Source of the DNA: Turneriella parva DSM 21527
GTDB lineage: Bacteria > Spirochaetota > Leptospiria > Turneriellales > Turneriellaceae
Assembly: GCF_000266885.1 (NCBI RefSeq)
Contig: NC_018020.1
Coordinates: 1,054,001 to 1,118,000 of the forward strand
DNA length: 64,000 nucleotides
Reading direction: 5' to 3'
Under the pieces are notes generated by a model, which was given only the letters and a program-made list of their open reading frames with translations, was not told where the DNA came from and did no database searches. The translations under genes and the position numbers were made by a program. Shown here piece after piece: positions 1 to 8,544 of this stretch; positions within the stretch are counted from its first letter, which is position 1; the number at the start of each line of letters is the position of its first letter.

Positions 1-210
1 CCTCTCGCCACCAAGAAGGCGGCAACCCCACTGAACGTCTCTCTAAAACTGCTGCCGGGTCAATGCGAGGCTGGCCGGCAGATCGCTTTGCAGTCTGCTT
101 TGTGGTTTCTTTTCGCCGGTGTAGAGCCATAATATAATACCCGGTTATTATATATGCCGTGACAATATTTTTTTATTTGACGCGGGATTATCAGGCATGC
201 TGCCTTGGCC
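1..210. other. Left edge, no confident gene
   Basis: Two plus-strand frames stay open from base 1, one to a stop at 130-132 and one to a stop at about 136. Either could be the 3' tail of a gene entering from the left, but 43 codons are too few to decide and neither is recognisable. An AT-rich, roughly palindromic stretch with a TATAAT at 133-138 follows at 129-156. It could be a terminator for the incoming gene or a promoter for the membrane protein starting at 211; no good -35 box is visible. Confidence 0.3.
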
Positions 211-615
211 ATGATACCAAAAATCATCTGGTCAATTTTCTTTGTGATTTCAGCCGTGACAGTTTCGGCCAATTGGTCGCCGAATTTGTGGCAATATAAC
301 GGAGCACGTTCGGTCGGCAAGTATGTGCTGTGGCTCACCTATTTTGCCTTTGTTGCTTATGGCCTCTACGCAACGAAGCACGAAGACTTCTTCAGGGCGC
401 TGCGAAAAATCGGTGGGTATTACTGGGGAAAACAAATCGGCATCGATCTCTATATTGGCTTCGCTTTCTTTCTGGTTTTTATTGGCTGGCACCAGGGGTT
501 TTACTCAGCACTCGTCTGGGCTCTGCCCGTGCTCGTCTATGGCAACCAGCTCACGCTGCTATACCTGGCCGTGCATTACGAAGCGATCTTCATCAGGTTG
601 GCTGCTTCGGCCTAA
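211..615 (+). CDS. Small integral membrane protein, unknown function
   Basis: A 134-residue protein beginning MIPKIIWSIFFV. It has about four hydrophobic segments (near residues 3-20, 34-50, 75-92 and 95-115) separated by short charged loops, including a KHEDFFRALRKIGG stretch that should be cytoplasmic or an interfacial helix. I do not recognise the family. The frame is also open to a TTG two codons upstream, but the ATG at 211 is the more natural start; neither has a strong ribosome binding site. It is convergent with the DUF4421 barrel gene that ends at 644 and stands alone. Confidence 0.6.
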   Translation: MIPKIIWSIFFVISAVTVSANWSPNLWQYNGARSVGKYVLWLTYFAFVAYGLYATKHEDFFRALRKIGGYYWGKQIGIDLYIGFAFFLVFIGWHQGFYSALVWALPVLVYGNQLTLLYLAVHYEAIFIRLAASA

Positions 616-643
616 GCCATGCGCTGAAGCCGGCAGAAAACCG

Positions 644-1705
644 TCAGAATAACCCATCGAAAAGACGGGCGTAGAAAAACTGAAGGCGCGACGTTCTCGA
701 GTTGAGCGCGAACTCATCGATGACAATACGGTTCGCATCGATCATCGCGACGACACCGAGAAATTCGTCGCGAAATTCAAACCAAAGTGAAGCGCGCAGG
801 CGCGCGCTGTAACTGACCTGCCAGTCTGAACTTGAACCGCTGTCGGTAAAATTTTTCTGTCGTTGCAGATTCGGGCCCAGAGCGAAGAGCGCACCCAAAG
901 TCATGCGCCGGTAGATAAAATTGTAGCCATAGCCCAAACGGGCGACCCATAGCCAGTATTCACCACCGCGATAACGATCAAGGTCAGGATACAGCGATGC
1001 CTGTGAAGGCGGTACGAGACTCGCCCCGGTGTCAATCTGCGTGTAGGTAACCGATGTGTCGGCAACAAACGAGCCGGCCGATGTCAGCTGGCGCTCCCCC
1101 TGAGAAAAGGCGGCGTTGGCAGAGTATCTGTCATTAAAATTATAGAATGCCCCAACCCCGGTATTGAGAATGCTTAAACCGCCGAACTGCGGGTTGGGCG
1201 CACCGGGTGCATAGTCATTCGCAAATTTTTCGGGGTCTTTGAGGTAGAAGCCGCGGTAGTTCTGATAAAAGAAGTCGGCCCCCCAGCGGCGCGATGCATA
1301 GTTGAATTGAAAATCGAAGTAACTCGTTTTGCCATATTTGTTCGTGTCGTTGTTCGCATTCGATAACGGCAACGAGCCCGAAATGCCGTAACCCAGGTAC
1401 GCGATGCCGAGCCCGAAGTTTGTACTGATATTCGGCTCAAACTCGATTAACTTGCCATCGATGGCATCAGAACGCTTCTGCGAAGAAATATCCTGAAATC
1501 CAAAACTATACACTGGCACTTCGAGAAAAGTCCGTATGGTGACATCGTCGTCGAACGATCGAAAATTGCCATCTTCGCAGCGGCCGCGGTATTCAAACTG
1601 TATGTCTTCGGGGTCGCCGGTGGGGCATTGGGGGGTTGGCACGGGGTCGGCGGCGACCAATGCACTGCTGGCAAGGCAACAAGCCAGCACGATTGACTTT
1701 TGCAC
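644..1705 (-). CDS. DUF4421-like outer-membrane beta-barrel protein
   Basis: A 353-residue protein starting at a GTG, with a Sec signal peptide (MQKSIVLACCLASSALVAA, cleavage near residue 19). The mature protein has a short Cys-containing N-terminal segment and then alternating aromatic/polar strands (for example FGLGIAYLGYGISGSLP and SYFDFQFNYASRRWGADFF) and ends in F-Y-A-R-L-F-D-G-L-F, a barrel-like C-terminus. The FDDDV / IEFEPN / GLGIAYLGYG / QNYRGFYL pattern fits DUF4421 (PF14391), outer-membrane barrels of unknown role. It is transcribed alone and convergent with the gene at 211. Family assignment is by eye. Confidence 0.75.
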   Translation of the reverse strand: MQKSIVLACCLASSALVAADPVPTPQCPTGDPEDIQFEYRGRCEDGNFRSFDDDVTIRTFLEVPVYSFGFQDISSQKRSDAIDGKLIEFEPNISTNFGLGIAYLGYGISGSLPLSNANNDTNKYGKTSYFDFQFNYASRRWGADFFYQNYRGFYLKDPEKFANDYAPGAPNPQFGGLSILNTGVGAFYNFNDRYSANAAFSQGERQLTSAGSFVADTSVTYTQIDTGASLVPPSQASLYPDLDRYRGGEYWLWVARLGYGYNFIYRRMTLGALFALGPNLQRQKNFTDSGSSSDWQVSYSARLRASLWFEFRDEFLGVVAMIDANRIVIDEFALNSRTSRLQFFYARLFDGLF

Positions 1706-1752
1706 GCCGTAGATTTAATGCTGAGCGACAACCAGTCAACGACGATCGGCTC

Positions 1753-3174
1753 TCAGCCTTTGCGGCGCTTATTCTTATAGAACTTCTTTCCCGACCTGGG
1801 TGGATAGTTTCCAGGGCGGTGGTTGTCGCTTTTCGCTTTTTTCATCTCGTCTTGTGCAGAGATAAACTGCGTCTTGGTGTCATAGTTCTTATTGTCTTTT
1901 TCGAGCAACATCTTGATCGCTGCTGCCGCGACCTCTTCTGCCGAAACCTCATCGTTCGTCAGGTCTTGCACGTATTCAAGGTACTGCGCGAGTTTTGCGC
2001 GTTTTGTCACCTCGCCGATTTCACCCAGCAAGGCAGAGACCTTCTTTTTCTGCAGCGCCTCTGCGGCGGGCACGTCGTGCGGCAGAATTCGAATGCTATG
2101 CAGCTTTTCGAGGCGCTTGAGCTTGTTCAGCTCGGTCGGGCGTACGAATGAAAAACTGCGCCCGCTTTTGCCGGCCCGGCCGGTGCGGCCGATGCGGTGA
2201 ATATAATCTTCGACGTCGCGCGGCAGGTCGAAGTTAAAGACCGCTTCGATATGGCTGATATCGATGCCGCGGCCGGCAACGTCGGTCGCCACGAGCAGGC
2301 GCGCCTGCCCGCTTCGCAGTTTACCCATAACCTTATCGCGCTGGTTCTGGTTGAGGTCGCCGTGAATGCCTTCTGCGGTCATACCGCGCTCGTTGAATTG
2401 CTGCGTCAGTGAATCGACCTGCGAGCGCATATTGCTAAAGATGAGCGCCGATTTGAAATCGTAAAAATCCATTAGGCGAATGGTGGCTTCGACACGGTTC
2501 TTTTCGGGAACCAGCAAGAAAAACTGCTCGATCTTCGGCTTGTTGCTTTGCCCGGCGAGCACGTCTGCGCGCTGCGGGTTGTTCAGAAACTGCGAAGTGA
2601 TTGCGAGAATCTCTTTCGACATGGTCGCTGAAAAGAGCACCGTCTGCCGTTCTTTGGGAGCATCTAAAAGAATATGTTCGATATCTTCGCGAAAGCCCTG
2701 CGCGAGCATTTCGTCGGCTTCATCAAGCACGAAGAACTTCACCGTGTTCATTTTGATGGTCTTGCGGCGCATGTGGTCCATCACACGGCCGGGTGTGCCG
2801 ACGACGATCTGAGGCTTCAGCTTTAGATCGCGAAACTGCGTACCGATTTGCTGACCGCCATAGACTGTGGCAACCAAGATATCCTTCTTATATTTCAGAA
2901 GTTTCTTGAATTCGGCGGCAACCTGCATTGCAAGTTCGCGCGTGGGGCAAAGCACCATTGCCTGAAGCTCTTTTGCTGACGTGATTTTTTCGATCACCGG
3001 AATCGCGAATGCCGCAGTTTTGCCTGTGCCGGTCTGCGCCTGCCCGATGAGGTCGTGGCCTTCGAGCAGAATCGGTATGGCCTTCTCTTGTATCGGCGAC
3101 GCCTCGCGAAACCCCATGTCTGTTATCGCCTGCACAAGTGCAGGCGATAACCCTAATTCGTAGAAACTCTTCAC
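1753..3174 (-). CDS. DEAD-box ATP-dependent RNA helicase
   Basis: A 473-residue helicase with all DEAD-box motifs in order: Q motif (GFREASPIQ, about residue 21), motif I AQTGTGKT (about 47), Ia PTRELA, Ib TPGR, II DEAD (about 151), III SAT, V GRGID and VI HRIGRTGRAG. A Lys/Arg-rich tail (KKFYKNKRRKG) replaces the longer RNA-binding domains of some relatives. It unwinds short RNA duplexes in ribosome assembly or mRNA turnover, resembling the RhlE/CsdA group. The start is a GTG overlapping the msrA stop by one base (TAGTG), so translation is probably coupled to msrA. A 13-bp hairpin lies within its first 20 codons (see the entry at 3122). Confidence 0.93.
   Translation of the reverse strand: MKSFYELGLSPALVQAITDMGFREASPIQEKAIPILLEGHDLIGQAQTGTGKTAAFAIPVIEKITSAKELQAMVLCPTRELAMQVAAEFKKLLKYKKDILVATVYGGQQIGTQFRDLKLKPQIVVGTPGRVMDHMRRKTIKMNTVKFFVLDEADEMLAQGFREDIEHILLDAPKERQTVLFSATMSKEILAITSQFLNNPQRADVLAGQSNKPKIEQFFLLVPEKNRVEATIRLMDFYDFKSALIFSNMRSQVDSLTQQFNERGMTAEGIHGDLNQNQRDKVMGKLRSGQARLLVATDVAGRGIDISHIEAVFNFDLPRDVEDYIHRIGRTGRAGKSGRSFSFVRPTELNKLKRLEKLHSIRILPHDVPAAEALQKKKVSALLGEIGEVTKRAKLAQYLEYVQDLTNDEVSAEEVAAAAIKMLLEKDNKNYDTKTQFISAQDEMKKAKSDNHRPGNYPPRSGKKFYKNKRRKG
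3122..3151 (-). promoter_or_regulatory. Perfect hairpin inside the helicase 5' coding region
   Basis: On the minus strand, 13-nt arms (3139-3151 and 3122-3134) are perfectly complementary around the loop CTTG. The hairpin begins about 23 nt after the GTG start and covers codons 9-18. CUUG is a known stable RNA tetraloop. A stable stem at the start of a helicase gene could reduce its own translation until helicase activity resolves it. That role is inference; the complementarity is seen directly. Confidence 0.5.
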
Positions 3175-3680
3175 TAAATATAGCTGTTAAAATATATGCG
3201 ATGGCACGTATAGCCGTTTGGGTTTTTCTGCAGGTAGTCTTGGTGGTAGTCTTCTGCTGGCCAGAATTTTCCCGCAGCACCAAACTCTTCGCCTAAAGGT
3301 TCAAGCGTGGTGACAACAGGCTTCGGCCACCGCTTTGATGCATCGACGATTTTTATGAAATCCTCAGCTTCGCGTTTTTCTTCTTCGTTCGCGTAAAAAA
3401 TTGTCGAGCGATAAGAGCTGCCGATGTCGTTGCCCTGGCGGTTGAGCGTTGTCGGGTTGTGAATCTGAAAGAAAAAATTCAGCAGGTTTCTGAAATTCGT
3501 TTTTGTTTCGTCATAGGTGATCTCGAGCGCCTCGGCGTGACCCTCGTGGTTGCGATAAGTGGGATTTTCAACCTGACCGCCGCAATAGCCGCATTCGGTG
3601 TCAATTACCCCTGGCTGAGAGCGCAGCAGCTCTTCGAGCCCCCAGAAACATCCGCCGGCGAGAATTGCCTTCTTTTGCAT
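3174..3680 (-). CDS. msrA: Peptide methionine-S-sulfoxide reductase MsrA
   Basis: A 168-residue enzyme that reduces the S-epimer of methionine sulfoxide in proteins. The catalytic motif GGCFWG places the nucleophilic Cys at residue 11; [17 protein letters not shown] and the later EDYHQDYL stretch are all typical of MsrA. Length is normal for a stand-alone domain. The ATG at 3680 has no competing start. The gene lies 37 bases after msrB on the same strand with a 19-bp palindrome between them, and its stop overlaps the helicase start. The methionine-repair pair plus an RNA helicase suggests a stress or repair cluster. Confidence 0.95.
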   Translation of the reverse strand: MQKKAILAGGCFWGLEELLRSQPGVIDTECGYCGGQVENPTYRNHEGHAEALEITYDETKTNFRNLLNFFFQIHNPTTLNRQGNDIGSSYRSTIFYANEEEKREAEDFIKIVDASKRWPKPVVTTLEPLGEEFGAAGKFWPAEDYHQDYLQKNPNGYTCHRIYFNSYI

Positions 3681-3683
3681 AAG

Positions 3684-3726
3684 GCGAAATAACTGTTGCG
3701 CGTGTAGCGCGCAACAGTTATTTCGC
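3684..3726. terminator. 19-bp perfect palindrome between msrB and msrA
   Basis: Arms 3684-3702 and 3708-3726 are perfectly complementary with a 5-nt loop. The msrB stop codon lies inside the right arm. No clear T-tract follows on the minus strand. It probably acts as a terminator or attenuator after msrB, or as a 3'-end stabiliser. Confidence 0.7.
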
Positions 3727-4080
3727 AGCTCTAAATTTCAGCGAGATCGAATTCACGCAGTGGCGCGTGTTCTTCGGCGTGAAGCGTTCACCTTCAAAAA
3801 CGTGGCCAAGGTGGCCGCCGCAAGCTGCGCAGATGATTTCGACTCGGCGGCCGTCGGCGTCGGGCACGCGCTTCACGGCCCCTGGAATTTCATCGTCAAA
3901 ACTCGGCCAACCACAACCCGAATCGAATTTTGATTCAGAGCGGTAGAGCTCCGTATCGCACTGCCGGCAAGTGTAAACGCCCGGCGCGTAGTGTTTGTTG
4001 AATTCGCCTGTGCCGGGGTATTCGGTGCCTTTGCGCAGAATCACCCGCGCTTCTTCGTCAGTCAGAGGGTTTAGTTTCAT
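3718..4080 (-). CDS. msrB: Peptide methionine-R-sulfoxide reductase MsrB
   Basis: A 120-residue single-domain MsrB, reducing the R-epimer of methionine sulfoxide and complementing the neighbouring MsrA. Visible hallmarks are the zinc-binding pairs CRQC and CAAC, the GCGWPSF motif, GGHLGHVF, and the C-terminal RHCVNSISL carrying the catalytic Cys. The resolving Cys is in GCGWPSF or nearby. It begins with ATG at 4080, divergent from the SDR gene at 4168. The 87-base gap between them must hold both promoters; no obvious boxes stand out. Confidence 0.95.
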   Translation of the reverse strand: MKLNPLTDEEARVILRKGTEYPGTGEFNKHYAPGVYTCRQCDTELYRSESKFDSGCGWPSFDDEIPGAVKRVPDADGRRVEIICAACGGHLGHVFEGERFTPKNTRHCVNSISLKFRAAK

Positions 4081-4167
4081 GATAGCTCTTTACGCGCTCT
4101 CTCGCGTACCGATCAAGATACGCGAAACGCGCGCCGCCTTCCAGTTTTTGCCCGAATACAGAAGACT

Positions 4168-5727
4168 ATGAGCTCCTCACCTGCGACCCGACACAGCCCT
4201 GAACAGATTGATAGTAGCCTCGAAGTTTTGAAGGCGCTCGCAGCAGACGCCGAAGCGTGGGCCGAACTCAGTGAAGAGCAGCGCATTGAGCTCATGAAAC
4301 TCTGCGGCGAGATTTCACGCCCGAATCGCGCCGATGTGCGCCAGCGGCAGAAGCAGATTCGCAAACGCGAACTGCTCGCCATCGTTCAGGCCGAACGCTC
4401 AGCCCGCGCGCAAACGGGCATACGCGCGGCAAGGCAGGCGACGGTGTTTACTGCACCGCAGCGGGTTCTCACCCTTCAACCCTCTCTGGTAGATGTGGCC
4501 GGCGAAAACCAGGCGAAGGCGGTGAGGCCGCGCAATTGTTATGTCTGCAAGGCAGAATACACAAAACTGCACCACTTCTATGACTCGATGTGCAGCGAAT
4601 GTGGCGACTTTAATTATGCGAAGCGCTTTCAGCGCGCCGACCTCACGGGCATGACGGCGCTCATCACCGGGGCCCGGCTGAAGATAGGGTATCAGGCAGC
4701 GCTGATGATGCTGCAGTCGGGTGCGCGTGTCGTGGTCACGTCCCGGTTTCCCGTCGATGCTGCCCTGCGCTTCAGCAAAGAGGGGGATTTCTCAAGTTGG
4801 CAACACCGGCTGCACATTCACGGCCTTGACCTGAGGCACATACCGAGCGTTGAAATATTCTGCGACTATTTTATCAGTCGTTACCAGAGCCTTGACTTGC
4901 TGCTCAACAACGCTGCCCAAACGGTGCGGCGACCACCGGCGTTTTACAGTCACCTCATGCCCGGTGAATTGCTCGAATTCAGCGCTTTGCCGCCGGGAGC
5001 GCAGAAGCTGCTCGAGAATTTTGAAAACTGCAAGAATCAGCTGAACGCGAGACAATCCTCATTGACGCCAACTTCAACGGCGCTGCCGGCCCTGTGGCAA
5101 GACAAAGCCCCCGGCGTGGGTATCAGAAAATCGGCAAGCCTGTCGCAGGTACCGTATAACCACGACGAGCTAAAACCAGCGGAGCAGCTTTTTCCGACGG
5201 GCAAGCTCGACGCCGATCTGCAGCAGGTCGACCTGAGAACGACCAACAGCTGGCGGCTCAAGATTGGTGAAATCGACACCGCCGAGATGCTTGAACTGCA
5301 GCTCGTCAATGCGGTTGCGCCATTTGTCTTGTGCAACCGGCTGATCGGCCTCATGCGCGAAACCAAGACCGGCAAGAAGCATGTGGTGAACGTCTCGGCG
5401 ATGGAAGGGAAATTCTATCGTTTCACCAAAGAAAGCCGCCATCCGCACACGAACATGGCAAAGGCTGCACTCAACATGCTGACGCACACTTCGGCAGGTG
5501 ATCTCGCTAAAGAGGGTATTTTCATGAACGCCGTCGACACCGGCTGGGTCACCGACGAAGACCCGGCGCAGCTCGCAGAGCTGAAACAGCAGGTGCACGA
5601 CTTTCAGCCGCCGCTCGATATCGTCGACGGCGCCGCCCGTATCTGCGATCCATTCTTGCACGGCATCAACACCGGCGAACACGTTTGGGGAAAATTTCTG
5701 AAAGACTACAAGCCGATCGATTGGTGA
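4168..5727 (+). CDS. SDR-family oxidoreductase with N-terminal zinc-ribbon-like segment
   Basis: A 519-residue protein, twice the usual SDR length. Residues 1-120 are helical and charged. Residues 124-145 hold CYVC...CSEC, a probable zinc-binding knuckle. The Rossmann part starts at [12 protein letters not shown] (about 164-174), with LLLNNAAQ (about 244-251) as the NNAG equivalent. A Pro/Ser-rich insertion occupies about 280-345. VNVS (Ser410) is followed by [11 protein letters not shown], where the usual Tyr of YxxxK is Thr428 and the Lys is 432. The YxxxK Tyr donates the proton in classical SDRs, so the chemistry may differ or use another residue. Substrate unknown. It stands alone and is followed by the structured element at 5731-5870. 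Confidence 0.82.
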   Translation: MSSSPATRHSPEQIDSSLEVLKALAADAEAWAELSEEQRIELMKLCGEISRPNRADVRQRQKQIRKRELLAIVQAERSARAQTGIRAARQATVFTAPQRVLTLQPSLVDVAGENQAKAVRPRNCYVCKAEYTKLHHFYDSMCSECGDFNYAKRFQRADLTGMTALITGARLKIGYQAALMMLQSGARVVVTSRFPVDAALRFSKEGDFSSWQHRLHIHGLDLRHIPSVEIFCDYFISRYQSLDLLLNNAAQTVRRPPAFYSHLMPGELLEFSALPPGAQKLLENFENCKNQLNARQSSLTPTSTALPALWQDKAPGVGIRKSASLSQVPYNHDELKPAEQLFPTGKLDADLQQVDLRTTNSWRLKIGEIDTAEMLELQLVNAVAPFVLCNRLIGLMRETKTGKKHVVNVSAMEGKFYRFTKESRHPHTNMAKAALNMLTHTSAGDLAKEGIFMNAVDTGWVTDEDPAQLAELKQQVHDFQPPLDIVDGAARICDPFLHGINTGEHVWGKFLKDYKPIDW

Positions 5728-5730
5728 ATG

Positions 5731-5870
5731 AGACTGCCCCGTAACCCGCTACAGTCAATGAACCAAGTTAATCGTGACAGGCGAAAGCAGGCCGTTTCGG
5801 CCGCTTTAGCAGGCGTTTGCGCGGCCAAACGCCGAGGCTTTCGCATGTCTGTCGGGTTACGGGGCAGTCT
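5731..5870. repeat. Multi-hairpin structured element, copy 1
   Basis: Outer arms 5731-5747 and 5854-5870 are 17-bp perfect complements. Inside, 5776-5788 pairs with 5837-5844 plus 5849-5853, leaving ATGT bulged at 5845-5848. Two apical hairpins follow: 5790-5802 (GGCCG-TTT-CGGCC) and 5812-5833 (8-bp GGCGTTTG/CAAACGCC). The apical core shares AAGCAG, GCTTTANCAGNCGTTTG and CAAACGNCGAGGCTT with copy 2 at 27793-27899, while the outer stems differ in sequence but stay paired. It lies between convergent genes (SDR and thiolase) and could double as a terminator. Confidence 0.65.
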
Positions 5871-5894
5871 GAATCAATTCTGCGCTGAAACCAA

Positions 5895-7403
5895 TTAGTC
5901 CAACAATACCGCTAGCGGTTTGTTTTCGACAAAACGAATCTGCGCCTGCGTTTTATCCCTCACCAATGAGTGTGTTTCTTTGAGTCCCTTGCCTGCCTGG
6001 TCTTGAATGTGTAACAGGCAAAGCGACCCGTCGCCACGGCGAAACGCGCCGAGCGCAAACGGTGTATCTGTACCAGGGTTGAACCGCACCATCACAGCGG
6101 CGTAGAGCGTCACGACCTCACCTTCACGCAGGGCCTGTGCGCGCTGCGCAGGCAAACGCTCTTCAGAAATCAGTGCTGGCTTCGGGGCGCGTGGCGATCG
6201 GGTGAGAATAGCCACCGAGTTCACTGTATCAAGACCACCATTGCCGCCAAAAAGAAACGTACGGGCCTGCGGATTCTTCTGTGCCTGCTCGAGAATATCG
6301 ATGAGGCCGGTGGCAGCGGAGAGCGAAATTGCCGCCTGCGTGTTGAGAATACCCCCCGATTGGTTCACAAAAACTTTTTTGCCGTTAAGCTCGATATAGC
6401 CTTTGGCAAGAGAGTCTGCAACACTGTTGAACTCGAGATTAAAATAGCGCGCAGCCTGCTTCACCAGCATAAGTGTAAAGCAGTCATAGATCCACGCGTA
6501 GTCGATGTCGAGTGGCGAGACACCGCTGCGCGCAAACGCACGCTCAGCGGCAACCTTGGCTGGGGTAGAAAAATCACGCCGCAGCGAGACGTACTTGTCG
6601 GTGAAGTTAGACCCAACGCCGGCAATATAGAGCGGTTCGTCGGCGAGCTTAAGCTGCAGCTCTTTTTTCAATCTGGGCAGCAGCGCATCGCTGACGACCA
6701 GAATTGCCACCGCATGGTCGGTCGCGACGGCAACCATCGGTGTAGCGTAAGGGCCTGCCAGAAATCTTTGCAGCTCGCCTTCGCGCAATGGCTTGCCGCA
6801 GGTCGCGGCCCTCGGGTTGGCCTGCGCCTGGTTGCGATAGAATGTGGTGATGGCGTCGACCTGCGCCTGCGTCAGGTTGTGATCAAACATCAGCCGGTCG
6901 GCAAACAGTGCGTAGAGCGAGATCAGGTTCGCCTGCGTATGCAGTTCTAATTCTTTGTGCAAAAGCGCATCATTCACTTCGCGGTAATAGCGACTGCTCG
7001 CTGTGAGACTGCGCGGTGCCTCAGACCCGGCAATCAGCACCGCGCGAGGCTCGCTCTCGCAAAGCCTGCGCGCGATTTCGAGCGCCGCGGGAATACTCGC
7101 TCCGCCCAAATCTACGCTATGCACCTCTATGCCCGAAAGCCCAAGGTGCGAAGCGCGCTTAACGGTATCCATCGTGTGGTGGGCATCGTAAATCGAAGCG
7201 CCGCAGCTCACGAAGTCAGTGATATAGGGGCGCAATGCGGCAAAGTCGGTTCCAATGCCCATCGCCATTTTCGTCGCCGCCGTATTGATGAAGAGCGAGA
7301 GCTTTTCTTCGAGCAGCAGCGACTTGTACGTCGACTCACCCGTAAGTTGAACTTCGATTTCGCGCTGAATCGCATCAGCAGCGGCGGCAATTATCGCTGG
7401 CAT
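5895..7403 (-). CDS. Thiolase-like protein (SCP2/acetyl-CoA acetyltransferase family)
   Basis: A 502-residue thiolase-fold protein. Recognisable features are YDCFTLMLVKQ (typical of the SCP2-thiolase branch), NQSGGILN in place of the usual NxxGG, and VAVATDHAVAILVVSD in the N-terminal half. The canonical C-terminal GHPxGATG is not present (NTQAAISLSAATG occupies that region), so classical thiolysis is uncertain. The last ~80 residues (from VVTLYAAVMVRF) look like an added beta-rich domain. The frame is open 44 codons further upstream but those overlap gloA; the ATG at 7403 lies 10 bases after the gloA stop with GAGGG before it. Likely part of lipid or ketone metabolism with the glyoxalase. 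Confidence 0.78.
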   Translation of the reverse strand: MPAIIAAAADAIQREIEVQLTGESTYKSLLLEEKLSLFINTAATKMAMGIGTDFAALRPYITDFVSCGASIYDAHHTMDTVKRASHLGLSGIEVHSVDLGGASIPAALEIARRLCESEPRAVLIAGSEAPRSLTASSRYYREVNDALLHKELELHTQANLISLYALFADRLMFDHNLTQAQVDAITTFYRNQAQANPRAATCGKPLREGELQRFLAGPYATPMVAVATDHAVAILVVSDALLPRLKKELQLKLADEPLYIAGVGSNFTDKYVSLRRDFSTPAKVAAERAFARSGVSPLDIDYAWIYDCFTLMLVKQAARYFNLEFNSVADSLAKGYIELNGKKVFVNQSGGILNTQAAISLSAATGLIDILEQAQKNPQARTFLFGGNGGLDTVNSVAILTRSPRAPKPALISEERLPAQRAQALREGEVVTLYAAVMVRFNPGTDTPFALGAFRRGDGSLCLLHIQDQAGKGLKETHSLVRDKTQAQIRFVENKPLAVLLD

Positions 7404-7413
7404 TGTGTGTCCC

Positions 7414-7833
7414 TCACCACTTGCCTGTATTCGGCATCGAGAGCCATGGCTCTTGCGGTGGCTGAGGATTTCCCCTTTGCAGCAGTTCAATCGAGATATT
7501 GTCGGGTGAACGCACGAACGCCATGCGACCATCACGAGGCGGGCGGTTGATCGTCACTCCGTGCTGCTGCAGTTTCGCGCAGGCGGCATAAATATCTTCG
7601 ACTTCAAATGCCAGATGGCCAAAATTGCGCGCGCCGCCATAATCTTCGTCGTCGTAGTTATACGTCAGCTCGACTTCGGCCTCGCGGTTGCCCGGCGCAC
7701 CGAGATAGACCAGAGTGAACCTGCCTTCGGGATAATCTTTGCGCCGGTTCTCAACAAGCCCCAGCGCACCGCAATAGAATGCAAGAGACTTTTCGAGGTC
7801 ACGAACCCGAACCATAGCGTGTAAATATTTCAT
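7414..7833 (-). CDS. gloA: Glyoxalase I-like VOC-family protein
   Basis: A 139-residue vicinal-oxygen-chelate protein close to lactoylglutathione lyase, which isomerises the methylglyoxal-glutathione adduct. The four expected metal ligands are visible: His5 (YLHAMVRV), Glu in EVELTYN, His in FGHLAFEV and Glu in [19 protein letters not shown] and [13 protein letters not shown] are typical of GloA. Length is normal. It starts with ATG at 7833, just after the third DUF1554 gene, and runs directly into the thiolase gene 10 bases downstream, so the two are probably cotranscribed. The exact substrate cannot be read from sequence. Confidence 0.88.
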   Translation of the reverse strand: MKYLHAMVRVRDLEKSLAFYCGALGLVENRRKDYPEGRFTLVYLGAPGNREAEVELTYNYDDEDYGGARNFGHLAFEVEDIYAACAKLQQHGVTINRPPRDGRMAFVRSPDNISIELLQRGNPQPPQEPWLSMPNTGKW

Positions 7834-7858
7834 GCCGACCTCACGCGCTGCTTTCTTT

Positions 7859-8467
7859 TCACTGCTCTGCGCAGTACAAACGAAAACTCGAATTGCATGC
7901 TGAATTTGTTGAAAAAAGCGCGATCGTGCCTAAAGAACTTGCATCGCCGGTCGCAACGAGCAATGAATCGGCAACCGACCAATTCGTGCAATTGCCCGAT
8001 GGTTGCCAAGAACCCGTCATCCCCGTCCAAACGAAAGTCGCACTGGGGTCAAATGTTGACTGCAGGGGAAATGCAAAGATTGCGTTGCCAGTCGTGTTGC
8101 CGATGAATGCACCATCGACCCGCTTATAAGACGTATTCGGTCTGAGCACCCAGTTAAAGTTTTCGCTTGCGCCACCTACCCCACAATCGGCTGAGGTGCA
8201 TGCAGTACGCAGCGGCGTCGAGCCTATCATGGCCTTCCATACTGTTTTTCCCTGTGGCCTTGCGGGGTCGTTATTGCAGTTCGCGTCGGCCCCCGTGATG
8301 CCACCCATGCCGCCTGAGTGAGCAAGAGAAGTGACAAAAATGCGGCAATCGCTGCCACAGCTGACCGTTTTTCCTCCGGGGGTTTCGAGCTGCTCAAGTA
8401 GGCCAATATTCATACAATTCGATATCCACAAAGTCAAGAATAGGGACATGAGCCTGCATGGTTTCAT
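7859..8467 (-). CDS. DUF1554 lipoprotein, paralogue 3
   Basis: A 202-residue predicted lipoprotein. The signal peptide [18 protein letters not shown] ends in an atypical lipobox, and the mature chain begins NIGLLEQLE as in its two upstream neighbours. The DUF1554 core (PF07588, abundant in Leptospira) is seen as [58 protein letters not shown] and a terminal RLYCAEQ, with paired cysteines likely disulphide-bonded. The frame is open to 8716, but that extension overlaps the neighbouring gene and would bury the signal peptide, so the ATG at 8467 is chosen. Function unknown; probably surface exposed. Confidence 0.82.
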   Translation of the reverse strand: MKPCRLMSLFLTLWISNCMNIGLLEQLETPGGKTVSCGSDCRIFVTSLAHSGGMGGITGADANCNNDPARPQGKTVWKAMIGSTPLRTACTSADCGVGGASENFNWVLRPNTSYKRVDGAFIGNTTGNAIFAFPLQSTFDPSATFVWTGMTGSWQPSGNCTNWSVADSLLVATGDASSLGTIALFSTNSACNSSFRLYCAEQ

Positions 8468-8544
8468 AGGCGCAGCCCACGCAGGGCATGACGCACCGAC
8501 AAGCAGTAGTTGCTTTCTATTGCGCCAGAGCACCAAAAACGCGG

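Noticed and set aside
60-338. Minus-strand gene at the left edge
   Set aside because: It is antisense to the membrane protein gene and crosses an AT-rich regulatory-looking segment; composition is not protein-like.
5731-5870. Integron attC site
   Set aside because: The element is a folded palindrome with a bulge, but the conserved RYYYAAC / GTTRRRY boxes are not matched at either copy and no integrase or cassette array is present.
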